Shown here piece by piece: positions 1-5,823 of a stretch of DNA of 7,491 nt. Positions within the stretch are counted from its first letter, which is position 1. The number at the start of each line of letters is the position of its first letter. Both the position numbers and the translations under genes were made by a program. The stretch lies in the NCBI GenBank assembly GCA_029785235.1, contig JAFMAA010000047.1:1-7491 (forward strand), in the 5' to 3' direction. Source of the DNA: Nitrososphaerota archaeon. Its GTDB lineage: Archaea; Thermoproteota; Nitrososphaeria; Nitrososphaerales; UBA183. A model generated the notes under the pieces. That model did not search any database. It worked only from the letters and a program-made list of their open reading frames with translations, and had not been told where the DNA came from.

Positions 1-2039
1 TCCCCTCCATGCTGGAGGTACAGGCTGATCAGCCTGCCGAGCGCGGCCGCGTCTGCGTTCTCATCAGCCCCGGACTTTCCCAGCGTAACGAAGACCTCCT
101 TGATCGCACCTCCGACGAGGTTCGCTGTAAGGTAGATGCTCCCCTGGGGAAGTTTGAGTTTGAGGGTCCTCCCTTCCATCACCTTGGGTCGCTCGAAGGC
201 TGCGGCAGGCTTCGGAGCCTCGGGTTTCTTGGCGGCCTTCTCGGTCTCAAGGATTCCTTCTCTGCTCCCTTCTCTGTAGACTGTGATGCCCTTGCACCCC
301 ATACGCCATGCGAGCAGGTAGACCTTCTCGACCTCCTCCGGCGTTATCTCCTCGGGGAGGTTCACTGTGCTGGAGATGGCGGTGTCGATATGTTTCTGAA
401 TCGTCGCCTGCATCTTTACCCTCATCTCCGGTTTAATCTGGTGGGCGGTGACGAAGTAGTTGGGGAGTTGGCCCTCGTCTCTTGCTCCCGTGGCTGCCAT
501 GTATTCCTTCACGAGAGGATGGAAGACTTTGAACTCCCCTTCACTCAGCGACTTGCTCCTCCGCGTGTAGTAGAGTGCGAAGACAGGCTCGACGCCGCTG
601 CTGGTCCCAGCGAGGATCGATCCGGAACCCACAGGCGGGATTGTGGTGACGGCGGCATTCCTGATCCCCTGGGCCTTGATCTTTTCCTTCACCTTCTCCT
701 CAAGTCTTGAGATGAACGGCTGGGCCAGGTGTTTGTCGGCATCGAATGCAGGGAAGCTCCCTTTCTCCTCCGCAAGTTCGGACGAGTAGTCATAGATTAC
801 ATTCTTGATCCTCTCGAACAAATGGTCTACGAACCCGATCGTCGAATCCTCGTCGTATTTCAGCCCCAGCTTGATGAGCATGTCCCCTAGACCAGTGATC
901 CCCATTCCGATTCTCCTGCTCCACAGGGATGCCTCTTTCTGCTGCGGGAGGGGGTGCCTCTCTGCATTGTAGTCAAGGACGTTGTCCAAGAACCTGACGC
1001 CGTATTGGGCAGCTCTGGTGAGCTGGTCCCAGTCGATGCTAGCTCGCTCGGTAAACGGGTCCTTCACGAAGGCGCTCAGGTTTACCGAGCCCAGGCAGCA
1101 GCACCCATAGCTTTCGAGAGTCTGCTCGCTGCAAGGGTTGACTCCCTGTACCTCCATGCCGTTGTATTCAGTGGTTGACTCGCGCTTGATGGCGTCCCAG
1201 AAGAGTACCCCGGGTTCCGCAGACTGCCAGGCTCCATTGACGAGGGACTTCCAAATCTCCCTGGCCCTCACCATGCGGTTCACTTCGACCTTCTCATTCT
1301 TGAAGTGGAGCAGGAAGTCTCCGTCGGTCTCAACAGCTTTCATGAAGTCATCGGTGATCTTTACCGATATGTTGGCATAGTTGACCTTCTTGAGATCCCG
1401 TTTTACGCCGATGAAGTCCATCACGTCAGGATGGTCTATCCTAATAGTGATCATGAGGGCCCCCCGCCTCCCTGCCTGGCCGATAGTCCCGGTCGTAGTT
1501 GAGAGGAGCTCCATGAACGAAACCGAACCAGAGCTGTAGATGGCGGAGTTATTCACCGGTGCACCCCTTGGCCTCAGGACCGAGATGTCTGTCCCAACTC
1601 CCCCGCCGAAGCTGTACGTCCGGGCGGCTTCCTTGCACCAGTCGAATATGGACTCAATCGAGTCTTCTTTGATTTTGAAGAAGTAACAATTCAGAAGCGT
1701 GGACTTCCTCGCCTGCCCCGCGCCGAACAGAACCCGTCCTCCTGGGACAAAACGATAGTTCTCAAGAAGCCAGTAGAACTTGTTGGCCCATTCTCTTCTC
1801 TTCTCCTCGTCCTTCTCAGGGGAAGCGAGCTCCTTTGCGACCCGGCGCCACATGTCCGTCGGGACGCTCTCAATCTGCCGCCCTGCCGCGTCTCTCAGCG
1901 CGTACTTCTCATAGAAGACCCGGGCGCGCAGCTCGTCTCCTCCGAACGCCGCCAGAGTCTCCACTGGGATTCTGACTTCTCCTCTCGTAGCCTCTCCCAA
2001 GTCCGGAGAGTCGTGTGGTTGTTCAACTATCGACGTCAT
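1..2039 (-). CDS. nrdJ: Adenosylcobalamin-dependent (class II) ribonucleotide reductase, C-terminus cut by the window edge
   Basis: Reduces ribonucleotides to deoxyribonucleotides in the cytoplasm, using a cobalamin-generated thiyl radical. The ORF opens at ATG 2039 and stays open to base 1, giving 679 visible residues. Residues about 30-100 form the large-subunit N-terminal domain and about 100-590 the ten-stranded barrel. Seen directly: Cys118 in LLNCYFF (first redox cysteine); NPCSEQ at 301-306, giving Asn301, thiyl-radical Cys303 and Glu305; partner Cys314 within YGCCCLG; and the phosphate-binding loop PPVGSGSILAGTSSGVEP at 468-485. A Pro/Ala/Lys-rich linker at about 600-618 leads to a TSCPD domain (619 onward: GRTLKLKLPQG, EVFVTLGKSG, GRLISLYL), the tail usual in B12-dependent enzymes. 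The final cysteine pair would lie outside the window. No ATP-cone precedes the catalytic part. ATG 2039 is favoured by a TATA box about 30 bases upstream. The ATP-cone/HTH protein gene lies 148 bases upstream in the same direction. Confidence 0.95.
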   Translation of the reverse strand, partial: MTSIVEQPHDSPDLGEATRGEVRIPVETLAAFGGDELRARVFYEKYALRDAAGRQIESVPTDMWRRVAKELASPEKDEEKRREWANKFYWLLENYRFVPGGRVLFGAGQARKSTLLNCYFFKIKEDSIESIFDWCKEAARTYSFGGGVGTDISVLRPRGAPVNNSAIYSSGSVSFMELLSTTTGTIGQAGRRGALMITIRIDHPDVMDFIGVKRDLKKVNYANISVKITDDFMKAVETDGDFLLHFKNEKVEVNRMVRAREIWKSLVNGAWQSAEPGVLFWDAIKRESTTEYNGMEVQGVNPCSEQTLESYGCCCLGSVNLSAFVKDPFTERASIDWDQLTRAAQYGVRFLDNVLDYNAERHPLPQQKEASLWSRRIGMGITGLGDMLIKLGLKYDEDSTIGFVDHLFERIKNVIYDYSSELAEEKGSFPAFDADKHLAQPFISRLEEKVKEKIKAQGIRNAAVTTIPPVGSGSILAGTSSGVEPVFALYYTRRSKSLSEGEFKVFHPLVKEYMAATGARDEGQLPNYFVTAHQIKPEMRVKMQATIQKHIDTAISSTVNLPEEITPEEVEKVYLLAWRMGCKGITVYREGSREGILETEKAAKKPEAPKPAAAFERPKVMEGRTLKLKLPQGSIYLTANLVGGAIKEVFVTLGKSGADENADAAALGRLISLYLQHGG

Positions 2040-2067
2040 AACCTTAGCCTTCACCCCGGTGCTTGTG

Positions 2068-2077
2068 ATATATAATT
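2068..2077 (-). promoter_or_regulatory. TATA box of nrdJ
   Basis: Read on the minus strand the box is AATTATATAT, the most AT-rich stretch in the 148-base gap before nrdJ. An archaeal start site about 25 bases downstream would fall near 2046, leaving a leader of only some 5-10 bases before ATG 2039. An SD-like GGGGTGA (2051-2057) lies between box and start codon. It would be part of the message only if transcription also reads through from the upstream gene. So nrdJ probably has its own promoter even though it lies behind the regulator-like gene. Confidence 0.6.
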
Positions 2078-2091
2078 CCGAGTAGGCTTAT

Positions 2092-2115
2092 CCGGAGTTA
2101 ACCATCTCACCGGAG
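2092..2115. repeat. Short direct repeat CCGGAG upstream of the nrdJ TATA box
   Basis: CCGGAG occurs at 2092-2097 and 2110-2115 on the plus strand, 18 bases start to start, just upstream of the nrdJ TATA box. The position would suit an upstream factor site. The unit is only six bases, so chance is a real possibility. Confidence 0.25.
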
Positions 2116-2187
2116 CCCGCGCTTTTCTCCGCGACATGAGACGTTCAGCTGTGAAATGATATTGACAAAAGAGCTCCAGCCAGATGT

Positions 2188-4275
2188 CTAGCCGGCGGTT
2201 GAATACTGAGACGTCGCCACAGACTTGCACCTAGGGCACCTGGCCGCGCTCTGTGGTAACTTCGCTCCGCAGTTTCTGCAGACAGAGATGGTCCTGTCCA
2301 CCTTGAAGTAGGCAAGCTTGGGCGTCGCGTTAAGGATGAGATTGTATATTCCCCTGACCTCGTCGGCAGACCCGTCCAGGGTGACAGAAATCCCCCCGCG
2401 TAACCCTGCGGAGAGTTTCGCCATGTAGTCCATCTTCTCCGGGTTCTCCAGGTCGCCCAGAAGGAGCCTGGGTGCCTGAGTGTATGCCCCTCTCATGAGG
2501 GGTTGGAGGTTTGCCTTTCCGTATTTCTCAGAATCAAGGTTTGCGAGCCTGAGTGCGCCGTCCAGGTCTAACATTGCCACGCCTAGCCTGTCAATTTTGG
2601 TCGACTTGTCGTCAGCCACCTGGGTGGCCGTGCCCACTATCTTGTCGGCAAGCTCGAAACGGGAGGCCGTAGTCGGGTCCCTTATCAGGCTGGCAAGGGT
2701 CTCTTCGAGGCCGACCATATTCATGATGAGGGGCATAGTGTCTGAAGTCACGGCGTCAGAACCAGACGCCAAGGACGGAAGCAGGCCCCTCTTCAATGCC
2801 CTCTCAATCAGCCTCCTCCTCGTTGATAGCGCATCCGCTGCTACTCCGATAAGGAGGGCTAACTTCGCCCTAAAGTAAGTCTCGTCCTGGTTGGAGTCGT
2901 AGGCTAGCCTGGGGAGGTTCAGGCTAAGACCATGGAGGACGCTTATGTTGTCCGCCTGGGACTCCTGAGCGAGGACGTTGGCGTTAAGTCCGAGGAAGCT
3001 CCTCCGCTGGTCCGAGGAGAAGAATGCAATTCTCCCGCCGTTGAATATAATCGATGCTGCGTCCTTCAATGTCTTGGTCTCATCTACCCTGTTGGGCTTC
3101 GCCAGGAGGAGCCGGACGTCAGGCCTGGGCGTCTCTTCGACGTAGCTTCTATAGGCGCCGAGGGCGGCGTCCAGTGTCTTGTCCAAGACTTCTCGGCCGA
3201 CGTCGTCATGCTTGTATGGGTTTAGATCGATCGTGATTGCCGGGCCGGCCGCTCCAGCTACGGGCGAGCCGATGACCTCATAGAACCTAAGGAACAAAGA
3301 CTCAAGCTCCCTCTTCCCCTTTGACCTGCAGTATGGGCCGATATACTGGAGGAAGTTGCGTAAGGTCACTTCGTCAGAGACCTCCCTAGTAAGCATGGAC
3401 GTCATGTTGAGGACTATATTCAACGCCCTTTCGGCGTTCTCAGGGCTCGGTATCATCGAGGTGTTGAGTATCTTCCCCTTCGGGTTGAGCCCTGCGGATC
3501 TTACTGAGAGCAGGTCGACGAACACAGTGTCAGGGGAGAGCCCCCACGAGCCCGCGTTGGTGATGTGGATCTCGCCCGAGAGGTGGGCGTCTGCAACGTC
3601 CCTTGGCAGCTGCTCCAAGAGGAGGTACTCGGAGAACACCTGTTTCCCGGTCTGGTGAATCAGCGACTCGGCGTTCCCCCCCTCGTCCCCGGCCCTTCCC
3701 AAAAGCTGAGTGACGTCGTATATTGGCATGCCCAATCTGGTGAGCTTGTGTCTGTATTCTTCCATGCTGTGCTCCACAAGGAGCGCATTGACAATCTCGC
3801 GTATGAGCGGGGCGGTCAGGTACTGTGTCTGAAATTTGTACAGTCTGGATTCGGTCTCGCTAGTGATTTTCTGAGCCAGCTCCACGGGCATCCCTGCCTC
3901 CTTCACCAGAGACTGGAGTATCTTGTTGGCGTTGAACTCCTCCATCGTCTGATGTGAAGTCCGCACATACAGCTTCCCGCTCTCCACGAGGGACTGCTCT
4001 TCTATCTGCCTGGTCAGATTTAGCACAAGCCGACCGAGGTTGGTGACCGTGTATTTCCTCTCCTGCCTGTTGAGCTGAATGAGGAGCTGTTTCACGAGTT
4101 TACGGAGGTGGTAGGCGAATTTCCCAGATTCCTTCTTAGACTTGAAACCAGCCAGGGTCTTCAGGGCGCTGTAGGTCAGAGGGCCTTTGATGTTCAGTAT
4201 CCTCAATATTTCGAGTCGCTGCGGAGACGCGATCACACTGTAGATTGTCTTGACCCTGCGAGGAGCTGCCTGCAA
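2188..4275 (-). CDS. HTH / ATP-cone / degenerate NrdD-like / zinc-ribbon protein, candidate regulator of ribonucleotide reductase
   Basis: 695 residues, TTG start (an in-frame TGA lies seven codons upstream and no ATG or GTG comes between). Domains: winged helix of ArsR-like type at about 8-95 (IYSVIASPQRLEILRIL, later FAYHLRKL); ATP-cone at about 101-192 (EFNANKILQSL to LTRLGMPIYDV), the nucleotide sensor of reductases and NrdR; NrdD-like region at about 205-655 (LPRDVADAHLSGEIHI at 223-238, SLNLPRLAYD at 451-460, RGLLPSL near 500, GLEETL at 522); zinc ribbon with Cys666, 669, 680 and 683. The only other cysteine is Cys316. Where NrdD has its thiyl cysteine before an R-S-F-L stretch, this protein has Arg424 (RRSFL), and no RVxGY glycyl-radical motif follows the ribbon. 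Catalysis is therefore unlikely. Inference: a dATP/ATP-responsive transcription factor for nrdJ, analogous to NrdR. Domain calls come from reading the sequence. The ATP-cone lacks a clear KRDG motif, so nucleotide binding is unproven. Confidence 0.85.
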   Translation of the reverse strand: MQAAPRRVKTIYSVIASPQRLEILRILNIKGPLTYSALKTLAGFKSKKESGKFAYHLRKLVKQLLIQLNRQERKYTVTNLGRLVLNLTRQIEEQSLVESGKLYVRTSHQTMEEFNANKILQSLVKEAGMPVELAQKITSETESRLYKFQTQYLTAPLIREIVNALLVEHSMEEYRHKLTRLGMPIYDVTQLLGRAGDEGGNAESLIHQTGKQVFSEYLLLEQLPRDVADAHLSGEIHITNAGSWGLSPDTVFVDLLSVRSAGLNPKGKILNTSMIPSPENAERALNIVLNMTSMLTREVSDEVTLRNFLQYIGPYCRSKGKRELESLFLRFYEVIGSPVAGAAGPAITIDLNPYKHDDVGREVLDKTLDAALGAYRSYVEETPRPDVRLLLAKPNRVDETKTLKDAASIIFNGGRIAFFSSDQRRSFLGLNANVLAQESQADNISVLHGLSLNLPRLAYDSNQDETYFRAKLALLIGVAADALSTRRRLIERALKRGLLPSLASGSDAVTSDTMPLIMNMVGLEETLASLIRDPTTASRFELADKIVGTATQVADDKSTKIDRLGVAMLDLDGALRLANLDSEKYGKANLQPLMRGAYTQAPRLLLGDLENPEKMDYMAKLSAGLRGGISVTLDGSADEVRGIYNLILNATPKLAYFKVDRTISVCRNCGAKLPQSAARCPRCKSVATSQYSTAG

Positions 4276-4278
4276 CCC

Positions 4279-4295
4279 GACCTGACGTCGAGGTC
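4279..4295. promoter_or_regulatory. Inverted repeat at the start of the regulator-like gene (possible operator)
   Basis: GACCT at 4279-4283 and AGGTC at 4291-4295 are perfect inverted arms around a seven-base centre containing GACGTC. The element lies just below the TATA box and over the expected transcription start, where a repressor site would block initiation. A related nine-base string (TCGACGTCA, in the other orientation) covers the nrdJ start codon at 2030-2038. Role is inferred. Confidence 0.35.
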
Positions 4296-4299
4296 AAAA

Positions 4300-4308
4300 G
4301 TATTTAAC
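4300..4308 (-). promoter_or_regulatory. TATA box of the HTH/ATP-cone gene
   Basis: Minus-strand GTTAAATAC, centred about 29 bases above the TTG start. Initiation about 25 bases downstream would give an almost leaderless message, which fits the lack of a convincing Shine-Dalgarno sequence and supports TTG 4275 as the start. The box is close to symmetric, so it might also serve rightward transcription towards 4335. Confidence 0.5.
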
Positions 4309-4334
4309 GCTATGACGACCTGATTTTATCATCG

Positions 4335-4637
4335 GTGCGGAAGCTGGGTCGAGCAGATTCGGTTCGCTGCCACCGTAGCGCGGTGAGAGCGATTCAGCGG
4401 CCTGCCAACGGTGGTAAGGGCATTGACGTGACTGAAGCAACGGTGGAGGTCTCTGTCAAAGACTTGCAGAGAACACGTCGATCGCATGAACAGCTTCTGG
4501 GAGAGGTACAGGCGCTCGAGCCGCCCATGCCAAGCTTGGAGTCACTGGACCCAACGGCGCCGCCCTGCAGGTTCTTCGATGACTATCAGAGGGCATTGGA
4601 CCCTGCCCCTTCGGCCACCGGAAACGCCAACAACTAA
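4335..4637 (+). CDS. Hypothetical short protein, divergent from the HTH/ATP-cone gene
   Basis: An open frame of 100 codons starts at GTG 4335. I do not recognise it. The first 31 residues are Arg-rich and look like translated noncoding DNA. From an internal GTG at 4428 (69 residues) the sequence is more protein-like: a polar, charged segment (VEVSVKDLQRTRRSHEQLL) likely to be helical, then Pro/Ser-rich sequence with FFDDYQRAL, ending in GNANN. A GGTGGT string at 4410-4415 lies about 12 bases before GTG 4428 and could act as a ribosome site, so the shorter start is as likely as the longer. No signal peptide or membrane segment. It may share the regulator's promoter region divergently. It could also be a chance ORF. 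Confidence 0.35.
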   Translation: MRKLGRADSVRCHRSAVRAIQRPANGGKGIDVTEATVEVSVKDLQRTRRSHEQLLGEVQALEPPMPSLESLDPTAPPCRFFDDYQRALDPAPSATGNANN

Positions 4638-4656
4638 TCTGGAACGGCTACACAAT

Positions 4657-4831
4657 TCATGAGAGGGACGAAGCCATCACACTATTTTTTACTTCGAGCT
4701 CTTTCAGAACCTCGTCCACAATCTCCGCAACCCTCCTTTGCGATAGTCTCAAAAATCATCTTCGCCGTCATGAGCTTGATTCTCGGGGCTCTCTTCGGCT
4801 TAGTGGTTCCATCATCGTTCTTCCCTCGCCT
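4657..4831 (-). pseudogene. Probable frameshifted remnant of a small unrecognised gene
   Basis: Two overlapping minus-strand frames read like one protein split by a shift near 4733-4737. The upstream frame (open from 4831, ATG at 4771) gives a basic stretch (TTKPKRAPRIKL) followed by MTAKMIFETIAKE, then turns into low-quality sequence and stops at 4682. The downstream frame (stop at 4657) gives RVAEIVDEVLKELEVKN, an amphipathic helix pattern. Loss of two bases (AG) from a GAGAGG string would explain the break and yield a smooth helical C-terminus. The family is unknown. The alternative is two chance ORFs; composition is the only support. Confidence 0.35.
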
Positions 4832-4876
4832 CTAGGTCATCTCTCGATCAAGGCGACAGATTGTCGGTGGAGATGA

Positions 4877-4996
4877 ATGAAAGGCGTCAATGGCGATAGT
4901 CACGCAAACCATCTGATTCCGCCTAATCACGGCAAGAAGAAGTCCATTTTGAGCTCGTTTAATATGGAGTCGGTCAGGCTTACATCAATTCTGTAA
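4877..4996 (+). CDS. Possible 39-residue peptide, function unknown
   Basis: ATG 4877 is preceded at short spacing by GGTGGAG (4866-4872), a fair match to an archaeal Shine-Dalgarno sequence. The frame runs 39 codons to TAA 4994-4996. The product is polar with a Lys-rich middle (HGKKKS) and no motif, signal or membrane segment. The SD-like string is the only positive evidence, and such ORFs arise often by chance. Confidence 0.18.
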   Translation: MKGVNGDSHANHLIPPNHGKKKSILSSFNMESVRLTSIL

Positions 4997-5319
4997 TCAA
5001 GAATGGACATGAACCGAAGAGTCAAGGTTTCGAATCGGAAAAGCCCGCCCTAAGCTGACAGGAGAAAGTTCGACCTCGAGCCTTACTATTACAGCGCGAA
5101 CCTGGTTGGATCCGCTCCCGAATCTGTCCGAAATGAATCAAGTGTCGCGAGATTGGCGGATGCCCCCGGCCCCCATCAGACTAGCGTATAGCCAAAGGTC
5201 GCCGATTAGGGCGACTCTGGCGTGGCCGTGCTGGCGGGGGGCTCAATTCTTTGCTGCGTTGTCTCAACGCTGATTACAGTGTTTCGCCAACCAGGCCGCA
5301 ATCGGGTGCAAGAGCGGTC
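4997..5319. other. Gene-poor stretch with one small stem-loop
   Basis: I see no convincing gene on either strand. A plus-strand frame from about 5054 to 5188 (includes KFDLEPYYYSANLVGSAPE) is open but lacks an ATG, GTG or TTG start at its head. A perfect six-base stem GTCGCC/GGCGAC with loop GATTAG lies at 5198-5215. No T-tract follows, so I do not call it a terminator. The region may be decayed sequence. Confidence 0.4.
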
Positions 5320-5475
5320 TTAGATCCTCATCATTCTTCTACCCGCTCGACGTCTTTTGACGGGCCTTCCGCCGGGAGACTTCGCTGCACGAACCTTCGT
5401 AGCTGTCATTCTGCCCTCTCTACTCTTTTTTGCCAGTTCGAACTCACCTCCCTGGTCTCTCTTCTCCGGAATCAC
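5320..5475 (-). CDS. Very basic 51-residue hypothetical protein, coupled to the small membrane protein gene
   Basis: The GTG start overlaps the TAG stop of the preceding gene by one base (TAGTG), an arrangement typical of translational coupling. The product is strongly basic: its C-terminal half (MTATKVRAAKSPGGRPVKRR and on to MMRI) is dominated by Arg and Lys, which suggests nucleic-acid or membrane-surface binding. The N-terminal part (GGEFELAKKSREGR) is mixed in charge. An internal ATG at codon 23 would give a 29-residue version. I recognise no family. The open frame extends upstream through the membrane-protein gene and the tRNA gene, where it is an artefact, so only the part below 5475 can be real. 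Confidence 0.35.
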   Translation of the reverse strand: MIPEKRDQGGEFELAKKSREGRMTATKVRAAKSPGGRPVKRRRAGRRMMRI

Positions 5476-5651
5476 TACGTTGCTTTCCCTGTGACTACGT
5501 TTCTCCCAGTGAAGAACCTGTACAGTACCACGATGACCGCGACAATCAGGAGTAGGTTGATTAGCTCTCCGCCTATGCCGCCGATGAACCCGAACAGCCA
5601 CAGAACAACCAGGTTCCTTTGGGCGCTTTTGAAGGGAGGTGCGCGGAGCAC
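5475..5651 (-). CDS. Small membrane protein resembling the lmo0937/DUF5670 family
   Basis: 58 residues if the only available GTG start (5651) is used. Two hydrophobic segments can be seen: about 14-25 (LVVLWLFGFIGG) and about 30-45 (LINLLLIVAVIVVLYR), joined by a Gly-rich turn (GGIGGE) and followed by a basic tail (RFFTGRN). Tryptophan, the Gly turn, a second helix of about 16 residues and a terminal Arg motif match the general look of lmo0937/DUF5670 proteins, whose role is unknown. The first 12 residues (Pro, Lys, Arg) are not typical, so the true start may be a rarer codon near residue 13. The gene begins 37 bases after the tRNA-Pro 3' end and is co-directional with it. Confidence 0.55.
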   Translation of the reverse strand: MLRAPPFKSAQRNLVVLWLFGFIGGIGGELINLLLIVAVIVVLYRFFTGRNVVTGKAT

Positions 5652-5688
5652 ACAAATGGGCCACTGATTCTGAACTCAAACTAGGAAT

Positions 5689-5795
5689 GGGGTCGCCCGG
5701 ATTTGAACCGGGGATCTCAAGCGGACTCGGCCCTTCGGCGACGGCTGGAAGGGCACCCAAGGCTTGAAGCCTAGACCAGACTAGCCGACGACCCC
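5689..5795 (-). tRNA. tRNA-Pro (UGG) with a 32-nt anticodon-loop intron
   Basis: The acceptor stem GGGGTCG/CGACCCC pairs perfectly over seven bases, and the T arm is CCCGG-TTCAAAT-CCGGG. The D stem GGCT/GGCT closes with G-U pairs around a loop carrying the conserved GG. The anticodon stem CAAGC pairs with GCTTG, and the loop starts CTTGGG, so the anticodon is UGG at 5759-5757. Removing the intron leaves 75 nt, the normal size. Intron 5755-5724 (after G37) has an internal CCCTTC/GAAGGG stem, and its CCGAG pairs with loop bases CUUGG, producing a bulge-helix-bulge-like site for the archaeal splicing endonuclease. The boundary is uncertain by one base. CCA is not encoded. The gene starts 28 bases after the glycosylase stop, so co-transcription is possible. 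Only a weak AT-rich box (about 5820-5828) lies upstream. Confidence 0.93.
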
Positions 5796-5823
5796 TACGT
5801 TACTCGGTCCAACTCAGAGATAG

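Noticed and set aside
9..710. Long plus-strand ORF (233 codons)
   Set aside because: It is antisense to the conserved C-terminal region of nrdJ, and its translation shows no family features; the same holds for the plus-strand ORFs between 954 and 1502.
2480..3957. Several plus-strand ORFs of 60-132 codons
   Set aside because: All lie opposite the HTH/ATP-cone gene, whose frame carries recognisable domains throughout.
5198..5215. GTCGCC/GGCGAC stem-loop as a terminator
   Set aside because: Only six pairs with no following T-tract, and no clear gene ends there.
5254..5667. Plus-strand ORF of about 138 codons
   Set aside because: Antisense to the small membrane-protein gene, rich in Ser, Thr and Arg without a pattern, with no start signal.
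5320..5760. A 146-codon minus-strand ORF as one gene
   Set aside because: Its first half runs through tRNA-Pro and the small membrane protein in the wrong frame. Only the portion after 5475 is kept as a candidate.
5755..5775. Reading the tRNA with a CTTCAAG loop and UCA anticodon (selenocysteine-type)
   Set aside because: That fold has a mismatched stem and leaves about 30 unexplained bases, whereas the intron model gives a perfect five-pair anticodon stem, a UGG anticodon and a normal 75-nt tRNA.
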